Source: Gammaproteobacteria bacterium
GTDB taxonomy: Bacteria; Pseudomonadota; Gammaproteobacteria; SZUA-229
DNA: 64,000 bases
Direction of reading: 5' to 3'
Assembly (NCBI GenBank): GCA_026995045.1
Contig: JALWPK010000057.1
Location: 1-64,000, forward strand
In this document: piece by piece, positions 6,261 to 14,797 of the stretch
Position numbering within the stretch: the stretch's first letter is position 1
How the letters are laid out: every line of letters starts with the position of its first letter
The notes under the pieces: generated by a model
What the model saw: only the letters and a program-made list of their open reading frames with translations
What the model was told of the DNA's origin: nothing
Databases searched by the model: none
Position numbers and translations under genes: made by a program

Positions 6261-7262
6261 ATGGCGCAGATCAATACTGACTTATTCCGAAAGCAATATC
6301 TGCAATTACAGCTTGTTATTGATAATCTGCCGATGATGGTGGCGTATGTGGATTCCTCGAATATATACCGCGTAGTGAATCGTTCTTATCATGCGTTCTT
6401 TGGAGTAAACGAGAATGAATATATAGGAAAGCATACGTCTGAGGTTCTCGGCAACTCCCTGTATCATTCAGTAAAAAAATACATCCGCAATGTTCTGACA
6501 GGAAGCCCCGTCCAGTGGGAAGTGCATCATAAAAATTGTGATAGTAATACTGATCAGATACTGCATTTCAAGCTTACGCCTTATATTGACGCCGAGGGTG
6601 AATGTCAGGGTTACCTTGTCGTTGTCGAGGATATTACTTCTGTCAAACGCATGCAGCTCGCGCTTGAAGCGATGAATCAAACGCTGGAGCATCAGGTGGA
6701 AGTGCGTACATTCCAGTTACGCAAGGAGTTGAGGTTTCAAGACAAACTTGAGAAAAAATTACGCAAACTTGCTGACCATGACCCGCTGACAGGTCTTCTT
6801 AACAGGCGCGCATTCATCAAGCAACTGGACAAGGAGATAAGCCGATCTATCAGATACAGAACCGATCTTTCTTATATGATAATTGATATAGACAATTTTA
6901 AATCCATTAATGATACATATGGACATATAACCGGCGACGCCGTTCTCAAAAACTTTTCTAAGATAGTGGCCAAAATGATACGCAGCAGTGATTTTGTAGG
7001 GAGAATCGGGGGTGAAGAGTTTGCGATAGCCATGCCAGGAACAAAACTCAAGCTGGCTAACGAGATGGGCGAGCGTATACGCAAGGGCCTGGCTGAACAA
7101 CCGATACGCTGTGAGAATGCTGAAATTAATTGTACTGTGAGTATTGGTATATCGCGCTACCTGCCTGATCATCGCACCAGCATGGAAATGCATAGTCTTG
7201 CAGACTCCGCGCTTTATCAGGCTAAAAACAACGGCCGCAATCGGGTATGCGTGGTTCTGTAA
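6261..7262 (+). CDS. PAS-GGDEF diguanylate cyclase
   Basis: This 333-residue cytoplasmic protein has a PAS domain (about residues 12-125; LPMMVAYVDSSNIYRVVN, YLVVVEDIT), a coiled linker (about 130-165) and a GGDEF domain (DHDPLTGLLNRRAF to the end). The active-site signature is GGEEF, which is catalytically competent, and RSSD five residues before it is an intact RxxD inhibitory site, so product feedback is expected. It should make c-di-GMP from two GTP in response to a ligand or redox signal read by PAS. There are no membrane segments. It stands alone, apparently under a sigma-54 promoter. Confidence 0.9.
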   Translation: MAQINTDLFRKQYLQLQLVIDNLPMMVAYVDSSNIYRVVNRSYHAFFGVNENEYIGKHTSEVLGNSLYHSVKKYIRNVLTGSPVQWEVHHKNCDSNTDQILHFKLTPYIDAEGECQGYLVVVEDITSVKRMQLALEAMNQTLEHQVEVRTFQLRKELRFQDKLEKKLRKLADHDPLTGLLNRRAFIKQLDKEISRSIRYRTDLSYMIIDIDNFKSINDTYGHITGDAVLKNFSKIVAKMIRSSDFVGRIGGEEFAIAMPGTKLKLANEMGERIRKGLAEQPIRCENAEINCTVSIGISRYLPDHRTSMEMHSLADSALYQAKNNGRNRVCVVL

Positions 7263-7394
7263 TCCTGCCCGTCATTCTCGGTTGCGCAATATGATAACCT
7301 GATTCCGCTTCCATTTTTATCGTACATCGCGGCAGACAATAGACTGCGCGAGGTGACCATGTGCGTCTCATGGTTTTCTCAAAGGCAGGTTCGG

Positions 7395-7880
7395 CTATCC
7401 CAACAAGGTGTCTTTCGCCTTGTTGATTTGCGCAGCCAGGTGATCGGAGCCGCCGCGGTCGGGATGGACTTTTTGCATCATGCGTTTGTGTGCGGCGATG
7501 ATCTCGTCTTTGCTTGCGCCTTCCTTGAGGCCGAGTATGGCCAGCGCTTCTTCCCGGCTCATGCCTTTTTGGGCGCGCGCCTGTTGTGAACCGTTTTGCT
7601 GTTGTGTGCGCTGTTTGTTTTTGGCAAACAGCTGGCTGAGAAACGGCAGGTAGCGCAGGTAGGAAAGCAGTTTGGGTATCATTGCTGCAAGCGCGCCGAG
7701 GGCGGCGACGATGACATTGAGTTTGCCGGTGGCGGCGAGCAGGGCGAGCACGGCGAGTATGCCGCCAATCACTATCTTGATTAGCAGTTTTTTGCGTTGC
7801 TCACCTTTGGCCGTTTTGAGTTTGTGCCAAAGCAAAAGGGCAATGGTGAGCGCAGCAACCAGAAGGATGATGCGAGCCAT
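7395..7880 (-). CDS. Membrane-anchored J-domain protein
   Basis: This 161-residue protein has N-terminal membrane helices (residues 2-17 and about 33-68), a short linker rich in Gln and Arg, and a C-terminal J-domain with SREEALAILGLKEGASKDEI and the essential HPD tripeptide (MMQKVHPDRGGSDHLAAQIN). The position of the J-domain at the C-terminus after membrane segments resembles TIM14/PAM18 and bacterial DjlA-like proteins. It should recruit DnaK at the inner membrane. It follows mtkB by 42 bases on the same strand and may be the last gene of that transcript. Confidence 0.8.
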   Translation of the reverse strand: MARIILLVAALTIALLLWHKLKTAKGEQRKKLLIKIVIGGILAVLALLAATGKLNVIVAALGALAAMIPKLLSYLRYLPFLSQLFAKNKQRTQQQNGSQQARAQKGMSREEALAILGLKEGASKDEIIAAHKRMMQKVHPDRGGSDHLAAQINKAKDTLLG

Positions 7881-7922
7881 TGCCCTTTATACCTTGTTGC
7901 GAAGCGTGCTTACAAGTTTGTC

Positions 7923-8798
7923 TTATGCGCCCTTGAGCACGCGGTCGACGGTGGCGCCGATGTCAGCCGGGTGGCGCACCACGTGCACGCCCAGTTCTTC
8001 CATCGCGTCCATCTTGGCCACGGCGGTGTCGGCCTGGCCGGAGATGATGGCGCCAGCGTGGCCCATGCGGCGTCCCGGCGGGGCGGAAACCCCGGCGATG
8101 AAGCCAACCACGGGCTTGTCCATGTTTTCCTTCGCCCAGCGCGCGGCGTCGACTTCCTGCTGACCGCCGATTTCACCAATCAGCACCACGGCGTCGGTGT
8201 CGGGGTCTTCGTTGAAAGCAGACAGCACGTCGACAAAGTTTGCGCCGTTGATCGGGTCGCCGCCGATGCCAACCGAAGTCGACTGGCCGTGACCCAGCGC
8301 GGTCATCTGCTGTACGGCCTCGTAGTTGAGCGTGCCGGAGCGCGACACCACGCCGATGCGGCCGGGTGTGTAAATGTTGGCGGGCATGATGCCAACCTTG
8401 CATTCGCCCGGGGTGATCACGCCAGCGGTGTTGGGGCCGAAGATTTTGGCGTCGTGGCCAATCAGGTAACGCTTGACGCGCACCATGTCCTGCACCGGGA
8501 TGCCATCGGCAATCACCACAATGGTTTTGATACCGGCGTCGATGGCTTCCAGAATGGCGTCCGCAGCGAAGCGCGGCGGTACGAACACGCCGGAAGTGTC
8601 GGCGCCGGTTTCGGCGACCGCGTCGGCGACGGTGTCGAACACCGGACGGTCGAGATGGGTGGTTCCGCCCTTGCCGGGGGTGACGCCGCCGACAATGTTG
8701 GTGCCGGTTTTAATCGCTTCTTCCGCGTGGAAGGTGGAATGCTGGCCGGTAAAGCCCTGGTAGATTACGCGGGAGTCTTTGTTGATAAATACGCTCAT
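7923..8798 (-). CDS. mtkB: Malate-CoA ligase alpha subunit (SucD-like)
   Basis: This 291-residue protein has the CoA-binding Rossmann start ([27 protein letters not shown]) and the phosphohistidine segment [10 protein letters not shown] of the succinyl-CoA synthetase alpha family. Several positions fit methylotroph MtkB rather than SucD as I remember them: [24 protein letters not shown] and DPINGANF. Together with the beta subunit it would make malyl-CoA from malate, CoA and ATP. Its start overlaps the mtkA stop by four bases (ATGA), so translation is coupled. If the neighbouring lyase is ignored, sucD is the alternative name. Confidence 0.75.
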   Translation of the reverse strand: MSVFINKDSRVIYQGFTGQHSTFHAEEAIKTGTNIVGGVTPGKGGTTHLDRPVFDTVADAVAETGADTSGVFVPPRFAADAILEAIDAGIKTIVVIADGIPVQDMVRVKRYLIGHDAKIFGPNTAGVITPGECKVGIMPANIYTPGRIGVVSRSGTLNYEAVQQMTALGHGQSTSVGIGGDPINGANFVDVLSAFNEDPDTDAVVLIGEIGGQQEVDAARWAKENMDKPVVGFIAGVSAPPGRRMGHAGAIISGQADTAVAKMDAMEELGVHVVRHPADIGATVDRVLKGA

Positions 8799-9955
8799 GA
8801 TAATGCCTCCACAGCCTTGCGCGCCGCATCATCAAGATCGTCAGCAGTAATAAACGGCAGGCCCGATTCTTTCAAAATTTTCTGACCGGCTTCGTAGTTG
8901 GTGCCGGCAAGGCGAACCACAACCGGTTGCTCGATTTTCTGGTCTTTCATCGCCTGCACCACGCCGGTGGCGATCCAGTCGCAGCGGTTAATGCCGGCGA
9001 AAATGTTGAGCAGAATCACTTTGACATTGGGATCGGTGAGCACGATGCGGAACGCATTGGCGATTTTTTCCGGTGAAGCGCCGCCGCCAACGTCGAGGAA
9101 GTTGGCGGGCATGCCCTTGTGCAGGGCGATGGAGTCCATGGTCGCCATCGCCAGACCGGCGCCGTTGACGATGCAGCCGACGTTGCCGTCAAGCGCAATG
9201 TAGTTGAGGCCGTGGCCGGAGGCTTCGACTTCTTTCGGATCTTCTTCCTCGAAATCGCGCAGCTCCATGATTTCCGGATACTGCTCCACCGCGTTGCCGT
9301 CGAAATTCATTTTGGCGTCGAGCGCGACCAGCTGGTCATCGCCAACAATCGCCAGCGGATTGATTTCCACCATCATCGCTTTTTTGTCGCGGAACAGACG
9401 ATACAAACCTTTCATCATTTTCACCGCCTGTCCCATCAACGGGCCGGTGAGGCCGATTTTGGAAGCAATCTTGCGGCACTGGAAATCCGGCAAGCCGATG
9501 GCCGGGTCGATGGTTTCGTGAATCACTTTATCGGGGTCGGTCTTGGCGACTTCCTCGATGTCCATGCCGCCGCTGGCGGAGGCAATCACCGCGATGCGCT
9601 GTGACACGCGGTCAATAATCAGGCCGAAATAGAATTCCTTTTTAATGTCCTGCGCCTGCTCGACCAGCACGCGGCGCACCAGACGGCCCTGCTCGCCGGT
9701 TTGTGGCGTGACCAGGTTCATGCCGATGATGTGATCGGCGTGTTGCTGCACTTCGTCGAGCGACTCGGCGATTTTCACGCCGCCACCCTTGCCGCGTCCG
9801 CCGGCGTGGATTTGCGCTTTCACCACCCATTTGTCACCGCCGATTTCCTCGGCGATGTTGCGCGCGGCGGCATCGGTATCGGCGACTCGGCCTTCTGGCA
9901 CGGGGATGCCGTATTCCCTGAACAGCATCTTGGTTTGAAATTCATGAATATTCAT
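8795..9955 (-). CDS. mtkA: Malate-CoA ligase beta subunit (SucC-like)
   Basis: This 386-residue protein has an ATP-grasp domain ([19 protein letters not shown]), the metal-binding region [19 protein letters not shown] and the C-terminal CoA-ligase domain with [11 protein letters not shown] and [13 protein letters not shown]. The segment [17 protein letters not shown] differs from the NIFGGI..RCD of SucC proteins and agrees with the MtkA sequence I remember from Methylobacterium. The gene sits 37 bases behind malyl-CoA lyase and is coupled to mtkB, the linkage seen in serine-cycle methylotrophs. No sucAB or other TCA genes are nearby. The substrate assignment is an inference. Confidence 0.75.
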   Translation of the reverse strand: MNIHEFQTKMLFREYGIPVPEGRVADTDAAARNIAEEIGGDKWVVKAQIHAGGRGKGGGVKIAESLDEVQQHADHIIGMNLVTPQTGEQGRLVRRVLVEQAQDIKKEFYFGLIIDRVSQRIAVIASASGGMDIEEVAKTDPDKVIHETIDPAIGLPDFQCRKIASKIGLTGPLMGQAVKMMKGLYRLFRDKKAMMVEINPLAIVGDDQLVALDAKMNFDGNAVEQYPEIMELRDFEEEDPKEVEASGHGLNYIALDGNVGCIVNGAGLAMATMDSIALHKGMPANFLDVGGGASPEKIANAFRIVLTDPNVKVILLNIFAGINRCDWIATGVVQAMKDQKIEQPVVVRLAGTNYEAGQKILKESGLPFITADDLDDAARKAVEALS

Positions 9956-9992
9956 TGCAGATTATTCCTTACTATAGGCTTGTGTATTCGTG

Positions 9993-10955
9993 TTATGAAT
10001 TGGCGGCGATCTGCTCGGCCTTGGCGACCACCACTTCGGCCTGGCGGATGGAGGCGGCGTCAATCATCTTGCCATCGAGCGACACCGCGCCCTTGCCTTC
10101 GCGGGCGGCTTCTTCCATCGCGGCGAGAATGCGTTTGGAGCGGTCGACCAGTGCAGCCGGTGGCGAGAACACCTCGTTGGCCAGCTCAATCTGTGAGGGA
10201 TGAATCGCCCATTTGCCTTCGAAGCCGAGCGCGGCGTCAGAACGCGCCACTGACATGTAACCGTCCGGGTCGCTGAAATCGCCGAAGGGGCCGTCAATCG
10301 GGCGCAGGCCGTAGGCGCGGCAGGCTACCACCATGCGCGACATGGCGAAATGCCACTGGTCACCCCAGTGAACCTGGCGGTTGCCGTCGTCATCGGCGTG
10401 GGTCAGCACGGTGTAATCCTCGTTGGCGCCGCCCATGTTGGTGGTGCGCGCCTGGGTGGAAGCGGCGTAGTCGGCGACGCCGAAGTGCAGCGCTTCGAGG
10501 CGGTCCGGCTGCGCCTGCGCGATGGCTTCCACATTGGCCATGCCGAGCGCGGTTTCAATCAGCGCGGTCAGGCTCAGCGGCGCAAAGCCCTTGGCGGCTT
10601 CTATCTGGCTGAGCAGCAGGCCGACAAAATCCAGATCAGAGGGCACGCCAACCTTGGGCACCAGAATACCGTCCAGCTTGTCGCCGGCGGCTTCGACCAC
10701 TTCGACCACATCGCGGTAGGCAAAATGGCTGTCGAGGCCGTTGATGCGAATCGAAATGAATTTGCCGGACCAGTCAAGATCGTGCAGGGCTTCAATCGCG
10801 TTTTTGCGCGCCTGCTCCTTGTCGTCGGGGGCGACAGCGTCTTCGAGGTCGATGAAAACAGCATCGGCGGCGGAGCTGGCCGCCTTTTCAATCATTTTGG
10901 TATTGCTGCCGGGAACGGCAAGTTCAGAGCGGTGTAGTCGGTTTTGTTTGGCCAT
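9993..10955 (-). CDS. mcl: L-malyl-CoA lyase (HpcH/HpaI-CitE superfamily)
   Basis: This 320-residue TIM-barrel lyase starts NRLHRSELAVPGSNTKMIEKA and carries the metal and substrate segments FIDLEDAVAPDDK, ISIRINGLDS, LTALIETALGMANVEAI and the C-terminal KWAIHPSQIELANEVF. The SELAVPGSN start and the length fit malyl-CoA/beta-methylmalyl-CoA lyases rather than citrate lyase CitE. It would split malyl-CoA to acetyl-CoA and glyoxylate, or run in reverse. It is the first gene of the mcl-mtkA-mtkB operon, and the promoter must lie in 10956-11099, shared back to back with the outer-membrane gene at 11100. Confidence 0.8.
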   Translation of the reverse strand: MAKQNRLHRSELAVPGSNTKMIEKAASSAADAVFIDLEDAVAPDDKEQARKNAIEALHDLDWSGKFISIRINGLDSHFAYRDVVEVVEAAGDKLDGILVPKVGVPSDLDFVGLLLSQIEAAKGFAPLSLTALIETALGMANVEAIAQAQPDRLEALHFGVADYAASTQARTTNMGGANEDYTVLTHADDDGNRQVHWGDQWHFAMSRMVVACRAYGLRPIDGPFGDFSDPDGYMSVARSDAALGFEGKWAIHPSQIELANEVFSPPAALVDRSKRILAAMEEAAREGKGAVSLDGKMIDAASIRQAEVVVAKAEQIAANS

Positions 10956-11099
10956 TTTGTGGATTTTTGTGCGGGTTAGGAAAAAAGGGCGCTATAAATA
11001 CCAGACTATGCGCGCAGATACAACTTTATTACCATTTTTTGGTCATATCCCCCGGCTTGCAAAGCCCGAATCAACAAGTTAGCAAACGAGAGAGACAGA

Positions 11100-11594
11100 A
11101 TGAGCGTATTACAAAAATCCCTGCCTGTATTATTACCACTGGCGCTGGCGGGCGCACTGAGCCTGCCAGCGTATGGCCACGAATTCAATGCCGGCAATGC
11201 CTATGGCGGCGTTGGCCTTACGTTTAATACCGTGGGCGGCGGCAATGCCACCGGATTCCAGCTGTTCGGCGGCTACGATCTCCATGTCAAAATCAATGGC
11301 GACATTTCGACCGCTGTCGAAGTGGGCTACATGGACAGCGGCAATTTCAATACATTCGGTGGCGGCAGCTTTGGCGGCGCTGAGGGTATCTGGGCGGCGC
11401 TGGTGAACAGCGTCGAAATCAACCGCAAGATGGACGCCTTTACCCGTATTGGCATCGACCTTGGCGATGATGACGGCGTGATGGTCGGCGCGGGCATGGG
11501 CTACCACTTCAGCCCGAAGTCTGAACTGCGCGTGGAATACGTGGTGCGCGACCACATCAATGGATTGCAATTCAACGCGGTGTTTCATTTGTAG
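11100..11594 (+). CDS. Small outer-membrane beta-barrel protein
   Basis: This 164-residue protein has a signal peptide (cleavage near LPAYGHE, residue 27) followed by alternating strands rich in Gly and aromatic residues (YGGVGLTFNTVGG, GFQLFGGYDLHVKI, MVGAGMGYHFS, LRVEYVVRDHI) and a C-terminal VFHL. This fits an eight-stranded OmpA/OmpW-like barrel. GAGAGACAGA precedes the ATG. It is transcribed divergently from mcl. The specific family is unknown. Confidence 0.65.
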   Translation: MSVLQKSLPVLLPLALAGALSLPAYGHEFNAGNAYGGVGLTFNTVGGGNATGFQLFGGYDLHVKINGDISTAVEVGYMDSGNFNTFGGGSFGGAEGIWAALVNSVEINRKMDAFTRIGIDLGDDDGVMVGAGMGYHFSPKSELRVEYVVRDHINGLQFNAVFHL

Positions 11595-11751
11595 GGAGAC
11601 GGTTCACTGCAAAGCACAAAGCTTGTTATATGCGCGGCTGCGCCATTGCTCCATGCCGGTAACTGTGAAAACAGCAAATATTGGCAGCGGCCGTTTTTGC
11701 GCCTTGCGGTGAAGCCCACTCTGTGAGCAGTCTGTGTGGCAAAATGCCGGC

Positions 11752-12357
11752 ATGAACAACCGATTTGAGTCCATCCTCGAATACTGGTTCGGCGCATTTC
11801 CCGATGCCTATCATGCCGACCCGGCGAAAATCCCGATGTGGTTCAAAAACGGCTCGCAGTACGACAGCGAAATTTTCACCCGCTTTGGCGCTGACTATTT
11901 CGCCGCCTGCCAGGGCGAACTCGATCACTGGGCCGAGTCGCCACGCGGGCGGCTGGCGCTGATTATTCTGCTGGATCAGTTTTCACGCCATATACACCGT
12001 GGCGGCGCCGAAGCCTTCGCCCAGGATGAAAAAGCGCAAAGGCTGTGTCTCGATGGCATTGCGCAGGGTGATGATCAGAACCTGCACCCGGTGGAGCGCA
12101 GTTTCTTTTATCTGCCGCTGGAGCATGCCGAAAACCTGGAGCGGCAGCATTATTGCGTGGCGGCGTATGAAGGCCTGGCGCAGGATGTGCCGCCAGAACA
12201 CCGTCAGATGTTTGAGTCGATGCTGGATTACGCCAAACGCCATCGTTATGTGATTGAGCAGTTTGGCCGTTTCCCGGAGTTGAACGCAATACTCGGCAGG
12301 GAATCCACGGCAGAAGAAATCACGTTTATGCAGCAGGGTGAGTATTCTTTTTTGTGA
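11752..12357 (+). CDS. DUF924-family protein
   Basis: This 201-residue protein starts at ATG 11752 (MNNRFESILEYWFGAFPDA). The motifs ILEYWFG, WFKNGSQYDSEI, LALIILLDQFSRHIHRG and HPVERSFFYLPLEHAE are the signature of DUF924 (PF06041), an all-helical TPR-like family widespread in proteobacteria. It is cytoplasmic with no signal or membrane segment. The upstream GTG 11734 would add six residues without a ribosome site. No function is established for the family that I can state. Confidence 0.85.
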   Translation: MNNRFESILEYWFGAFPDAYHADPAKIPMWFKNGSQYDSEIFTRFGADYFAACQGELDHWAESPRGRLALIILLDQFSRHIHRGGAEAFAQDEKAQRLCLDGIAQGDDQNLHPVERSFFYLPLEHAENLERQHYCVAAYEGLAQDVPPEHRQMFESMLDYAKRHRYVIEQFGRFPELNAILGRESTAEEITFMQQGEYSFL

Positions 12358-12378
12358 CCCGGTGAAGGAAGCGTTGTC

Positions 12379-12825
12379 ATGACACAAAACCCTGCTTCAT
12401 TCACAGAACTGTTGCAGACATGGTTTGCAGAATATGGCGACTGGTTGATTGCAGTGTCGGTTGTAACCTTTATAACAGGCGCATTGCTCGTACCGGTGCT
12501 GGTAACACGCATTCCTGCGGATTATTTCACCAGGCCAGACAAGCGCAACCGGTTGTCTGCCAATGCGCGGCATCCACTGGTGCGTTTGCTGATCATGGGT
12601 GTGAAGAACCTGCTGGGGCTGTTGCTGATTCTGGCTGGAATTGTCATGCTGATTACGCCCGGGCAGGGCATCATGACCTTGCTAACCGGGTTAATGATTA
12701 TGAATTACCCCGGCAAATACAGGCTGGAGCGCTGGCTGGTGATGCGCCCCAAAGTGTTGCCGGCGGTTAACTGGCTAAGAGCAAAGTTCAATCACCCGCC
12801 GCTGGAAATGGATGACAGGCAATAA
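12379..12825 (+). CDS. Small membrane protein, PGPGW-like
   Basis: This 148-residue protein has one hydrophobic segment near residues 20-43 and a second long one (LLIMGVKNLLGLLLILAGIVML) that runs into ITPGQGIMTLLTGLMIM. The TPGQG turn followed by a short re-entrant hydrophobic stretch is how PGPGW-type proteins (PF09656) look, though the core here is TPGQG. The basic C-terminus is cytoplasmic. It lies 21 bases after the DUF924 gene with GAAGGAAG upstream, so the two may be co-transcribed. Confidence 0.6.
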   Translation: MTQNPASFTELLQTWFAEYGDWLIAVSVVTFITGALLVPVLVTRIPADYFTRPDKRNRLSANARHPLVRLLIMGVKNLLGLLLILAGIVMLITPGQGIMTLLTGLMIMNYPGKYRLERWLVMRPKVLPAVNWLRAKFNHPPLEMDDRQ

Positions 12826-12856
12826 GCGAGCGCGCGCCATCATTGCTCAGGTCGCC

Positions 12857-13144
12857 TTACTGCATCGGCACGCGCACGCCTTTGGGGATGCGTTTATCCA
12901 TCGCCACTTCCGCCGCGCTCAGGCAATAACAGGAACCGGCGGCGTTGCTGTACTTGCCCGCGGGTTTGAATCGGTAGCCAGCGTAGCCTTTTGCCTCACA
13001 AATCGATGCGCATTGACGGCTGTTGGCGGTGGTCAGGTAAAACGCGGCGGCGATGGCTATCAACACGATAATCACGGTGTATTTGTTGAGCAGCGCATCG
13101 AAGCGAATCGGTATGTGAGGAGGCGTAGTCATGGTTTCAGTCAA
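12857..13144 (-). CDS. Small cysteine-containing membrane-anchored protein
   Basis: This protein of up to 95 residues has one membrane helix (VIIVLIAIAAAFYL) and an exported-side tail with four cysteines (CASICEAKGYAGY and SCYC), possibly two disulphides. ATG 13144 or 13132 could start it. It lies 11 bases after the DUF3592 gene on the same strand, so they likely form a two-gene operon. I do not recognise the family. Confidence 0.55.
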   Translation of the reverse strand: MTETMTTPPHIPIRFDALLNKYTVIIVLIAIAAAFYLTTANSRQCASICEAKGYAGYRFKPAGKYSNAAGSCYCLSAAEVAMDKRIPKGVRVPMQ

Positions 13145-13155
13145 TAGTGTTTTGG

Positions 13156-13593
13156 TCAGTGACGGCTGCGAACAAGCGATAAGCCAATTGCAACAAATAC
13201 CACGGCGATACCCAGCGGGACGGCGTCCAGCCAGCGCACGGCAGGGGCTTCACCCAGTGGCGTAACATAAAACTGTTCATCCGGCGCGTCGGGGTCATAA
13301 AACACGGTGTAACGGTCACCCTTGTGGTAGGCCTTTTCATCCGGGCCGCCAAAACCCGCCGCCACCGTAACCGTGTCGCCGGCGTCTGTGCGCCAGCTGA
13401 CAACCGGGTAAAAAGTCGGCCGCTCACCAGGTTTTTGCGCAATGCTGTAATCCACACTTACCGTCTCCGCGACAGCCTGCTGACCGTGATCGAGCAAATT
13501 GTTGATATTCTGGATTTGTATAACGCCGTATATACCTGTCGCGACGCCAAGCAAAATAGCAATAATGCCGAAAGCCGAATTTTTCATATGCAA
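13156..13593 (-). CDS. DUF3592 membrane protein
   Basis: This 145-residue protein has two membrane helices (residues 6-26 and about 122-139) around a beta-rich domain with TFYPVVSWRTDAGDTVTV and YHKGDRYTVFYDPDAPDE, the DUF3592 (PF12158) arrangement. It has the same layout as the cassette gene at 2639-3067. It is the first gene of a pair with 12857-13144. Function unknown. Confidence 0.7.
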   Translation of the reverse strand: MHMKNSAFGIIAILLGVATGIYGVIQIQNINNLLDHGQQAVAETVSVDYSIAQKPGERPTFYPVVSWRTDAGDTVTVAAGFGGPDEKAYHKGDRYTVFYDPDAPDEQFYVTPLGEAPAVRWLDAVPLGIAVVFVAIGLSLVRSRH

Positions 13594-13678
13594 GCGCTCG
13601 GTTTGAAAAGGTTTGCCTGATTATTTATTTGCATTCATGCTGATACATGGAGTATAAGGCATTATTTCCTCGATGCAG

Positions 13679-14128
13679 TCAGCAGGGATAAAACGCCGGC
13701 GCGCATTCAAGATGTTGGCGCAGCAGTTGCATGTCAGGTGCGACTGGCGAGTGAAATAAATGTGAACGGCACTGGCAATCACTGCAACCGAAGCCCTCAA
13801 TCGCTAGCCACTCCGGAATTGCCGACAACTGCTGCGCCCAGAGGTGTTCAAGCCGCTGTGCCTCATAACTGATGAACGCGCCAAATGGTTTTGCGGCGGC
13901 GCGCAGGTAATCAATATGCCAGCGCAAGCTTTTTGATTCGCGCAAATGTCTGCCCAGTCTCGCCTTCACGCCGCCAGAGCCAAAAGCGCTGCCCGTGTAC
14001 AGATAAAAACCCGGCTGAAACACGAGGCTGCGCCATTTTCCAACCTGTATTGCTTGCCGATCAGGGTTGTGCAGCACCAGTATATAACTGCCGGGGACGG
14101 GTTTCATTGGGTGTCGGCAAGGAGACAC
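13679..14128 (-). CDS. DUF123 (GIY-YIG-like) protein
   Basis: This protein of up to 149 residues has GSYILVLHNP, the GIY-YIG-like block GFYLYTGSAFGSGGVKARLGRHL, then LRWHIDYL and the cysteine-containing GFGCSDCQCRSHLFH. This is the DUF123 (PF01986) family, related to the UvrC/endonuclease III-associated GIY-YIG fold. Family members have been proposed to act on DNA. The start is GTG 14128 or ATG 14107, and neither has a good ribosome site. Confidence 0.8.
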   Translation of the reverse strand: MSPCRHPMKPVPGSYILVLHNPDRQAIQVGKWRSLVFQPGFYLYTGSAFGSGGVKARLGRHLRESKSLRWHIDYLRAAAKPFGAFISYEAQRLEHLWAQQLSAIPEWLAIEGFGCSDCQCRSHLFHSPVAPDMQLLRQHLECAPAFYPC

Positions 14129-14161
14129 ATCAGGTAAACGCTTGTTGCTGGTGAGTCATAT

Positions 14162-14776
14162 TTAGTCATCGTGCGAGCCATTTATCAGAATGAACGGGCT
14201 GGCTATAAGCACCGCGCTACCGTAGGCAACGGCGTTGATTGTGTCAATTGCTATTGTGACAGGAGTGAAGGCAATTTTTTCCAAGGTGTCGTAAGGGCGT
14301 TTGCTGATGACCGTCACACTGTAGTTTGATGTAGTTGTTTTGTATCTGGACAGGTCAGCATTATTGGCGTAATACAATTTGCCTGATATTGTATCTGTAC
14401 GCGTAAAAGAGTTATTTTCGATATTGTGTTTGAATCCTTTGTTTTTCAGCCAGCCAATATCCTCGGCCTGCACATTTTCACAGCTGCATAATGCAGTATA
14501 TTTGCCGGTGAGGGTGTTATCCGGTGAGAGGTAAAAATGCTTGTCAAGACTGAAGGTCAGCAAGTCCTTGCGCTTCCATTTCAGTAGTTCACTAAGATCG
14601 TTTTGGTTTCTGAATATGTAGTGATATTTCTCACCAGCGACAACGACAGTGCTGGCGTCTTCAGAGACCATGATGCTTGTGATATTTTCTGTGTAGGAGT
14701 GCGTAGACCATAGCCTCTGTGTCTCAGCACATGCGAACAAGGTCAATATCATCACTATTATTCTAAAAGCTTTCAC
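14162..14776 (-). CDS. Exported protein of unknown function
   Basis: This 204-residue protein has an N-terminal signal segment (MKAFRIIVMILTLFACAET). The LFAC could serve as a weak lipobox, but Phe at -2 is unusual. A mixed beta/charged body follows, and a hydrophobic C-terminal stretch (AVAYGSAVLIASPFIL) could anchor it in a membrane. It lies 21 bases after the lipoprotein gene 14798-15520 and is probably co-transcribed. I do not recognise a family. The codons are AT-richer than those of nearby genes. Confidence 0.55.
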   Translation of the reverse strand: MKAFRIIVMILTLFACAETQRLWSTHSYTENITSIMVSEDASTVVVAGEKYHYIFRNQNDLSELLKWKRKDLLTFSLDKHFYLSPDNTLTGKYTALCSCENVQAEDIGWLKNKGFKHNIENNSFTRTDTISGKLYYANNADLSRYKTTTSNYSVTVISKRPYDTLEKIAFTPVTIAIDTINAVAYGSAVLIASPFILINGSHDD

Positions 14777-14797
14777 GCAAATTACCTTCGTCGGGTA

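Noticed and set aside
7797-8885. A long open frame (about 360 codons) on the plus strand opposite mtkB
   Set aside because: It is an antisense shadow of the GC-rich mtkB codons: it is His/Val/Gly-rich, has no recognisable domain, and mtkB on the other strand is a clear family member.
7923-9955. Naming the ligase pair sucC/sucD
   Set aside because: Possible, but the [11 protein letters not shown] and [15 protein letters not shown] variants and the malyl-CoA lyase neighbour favour malate-CoA ligase. Kept as the alternative.
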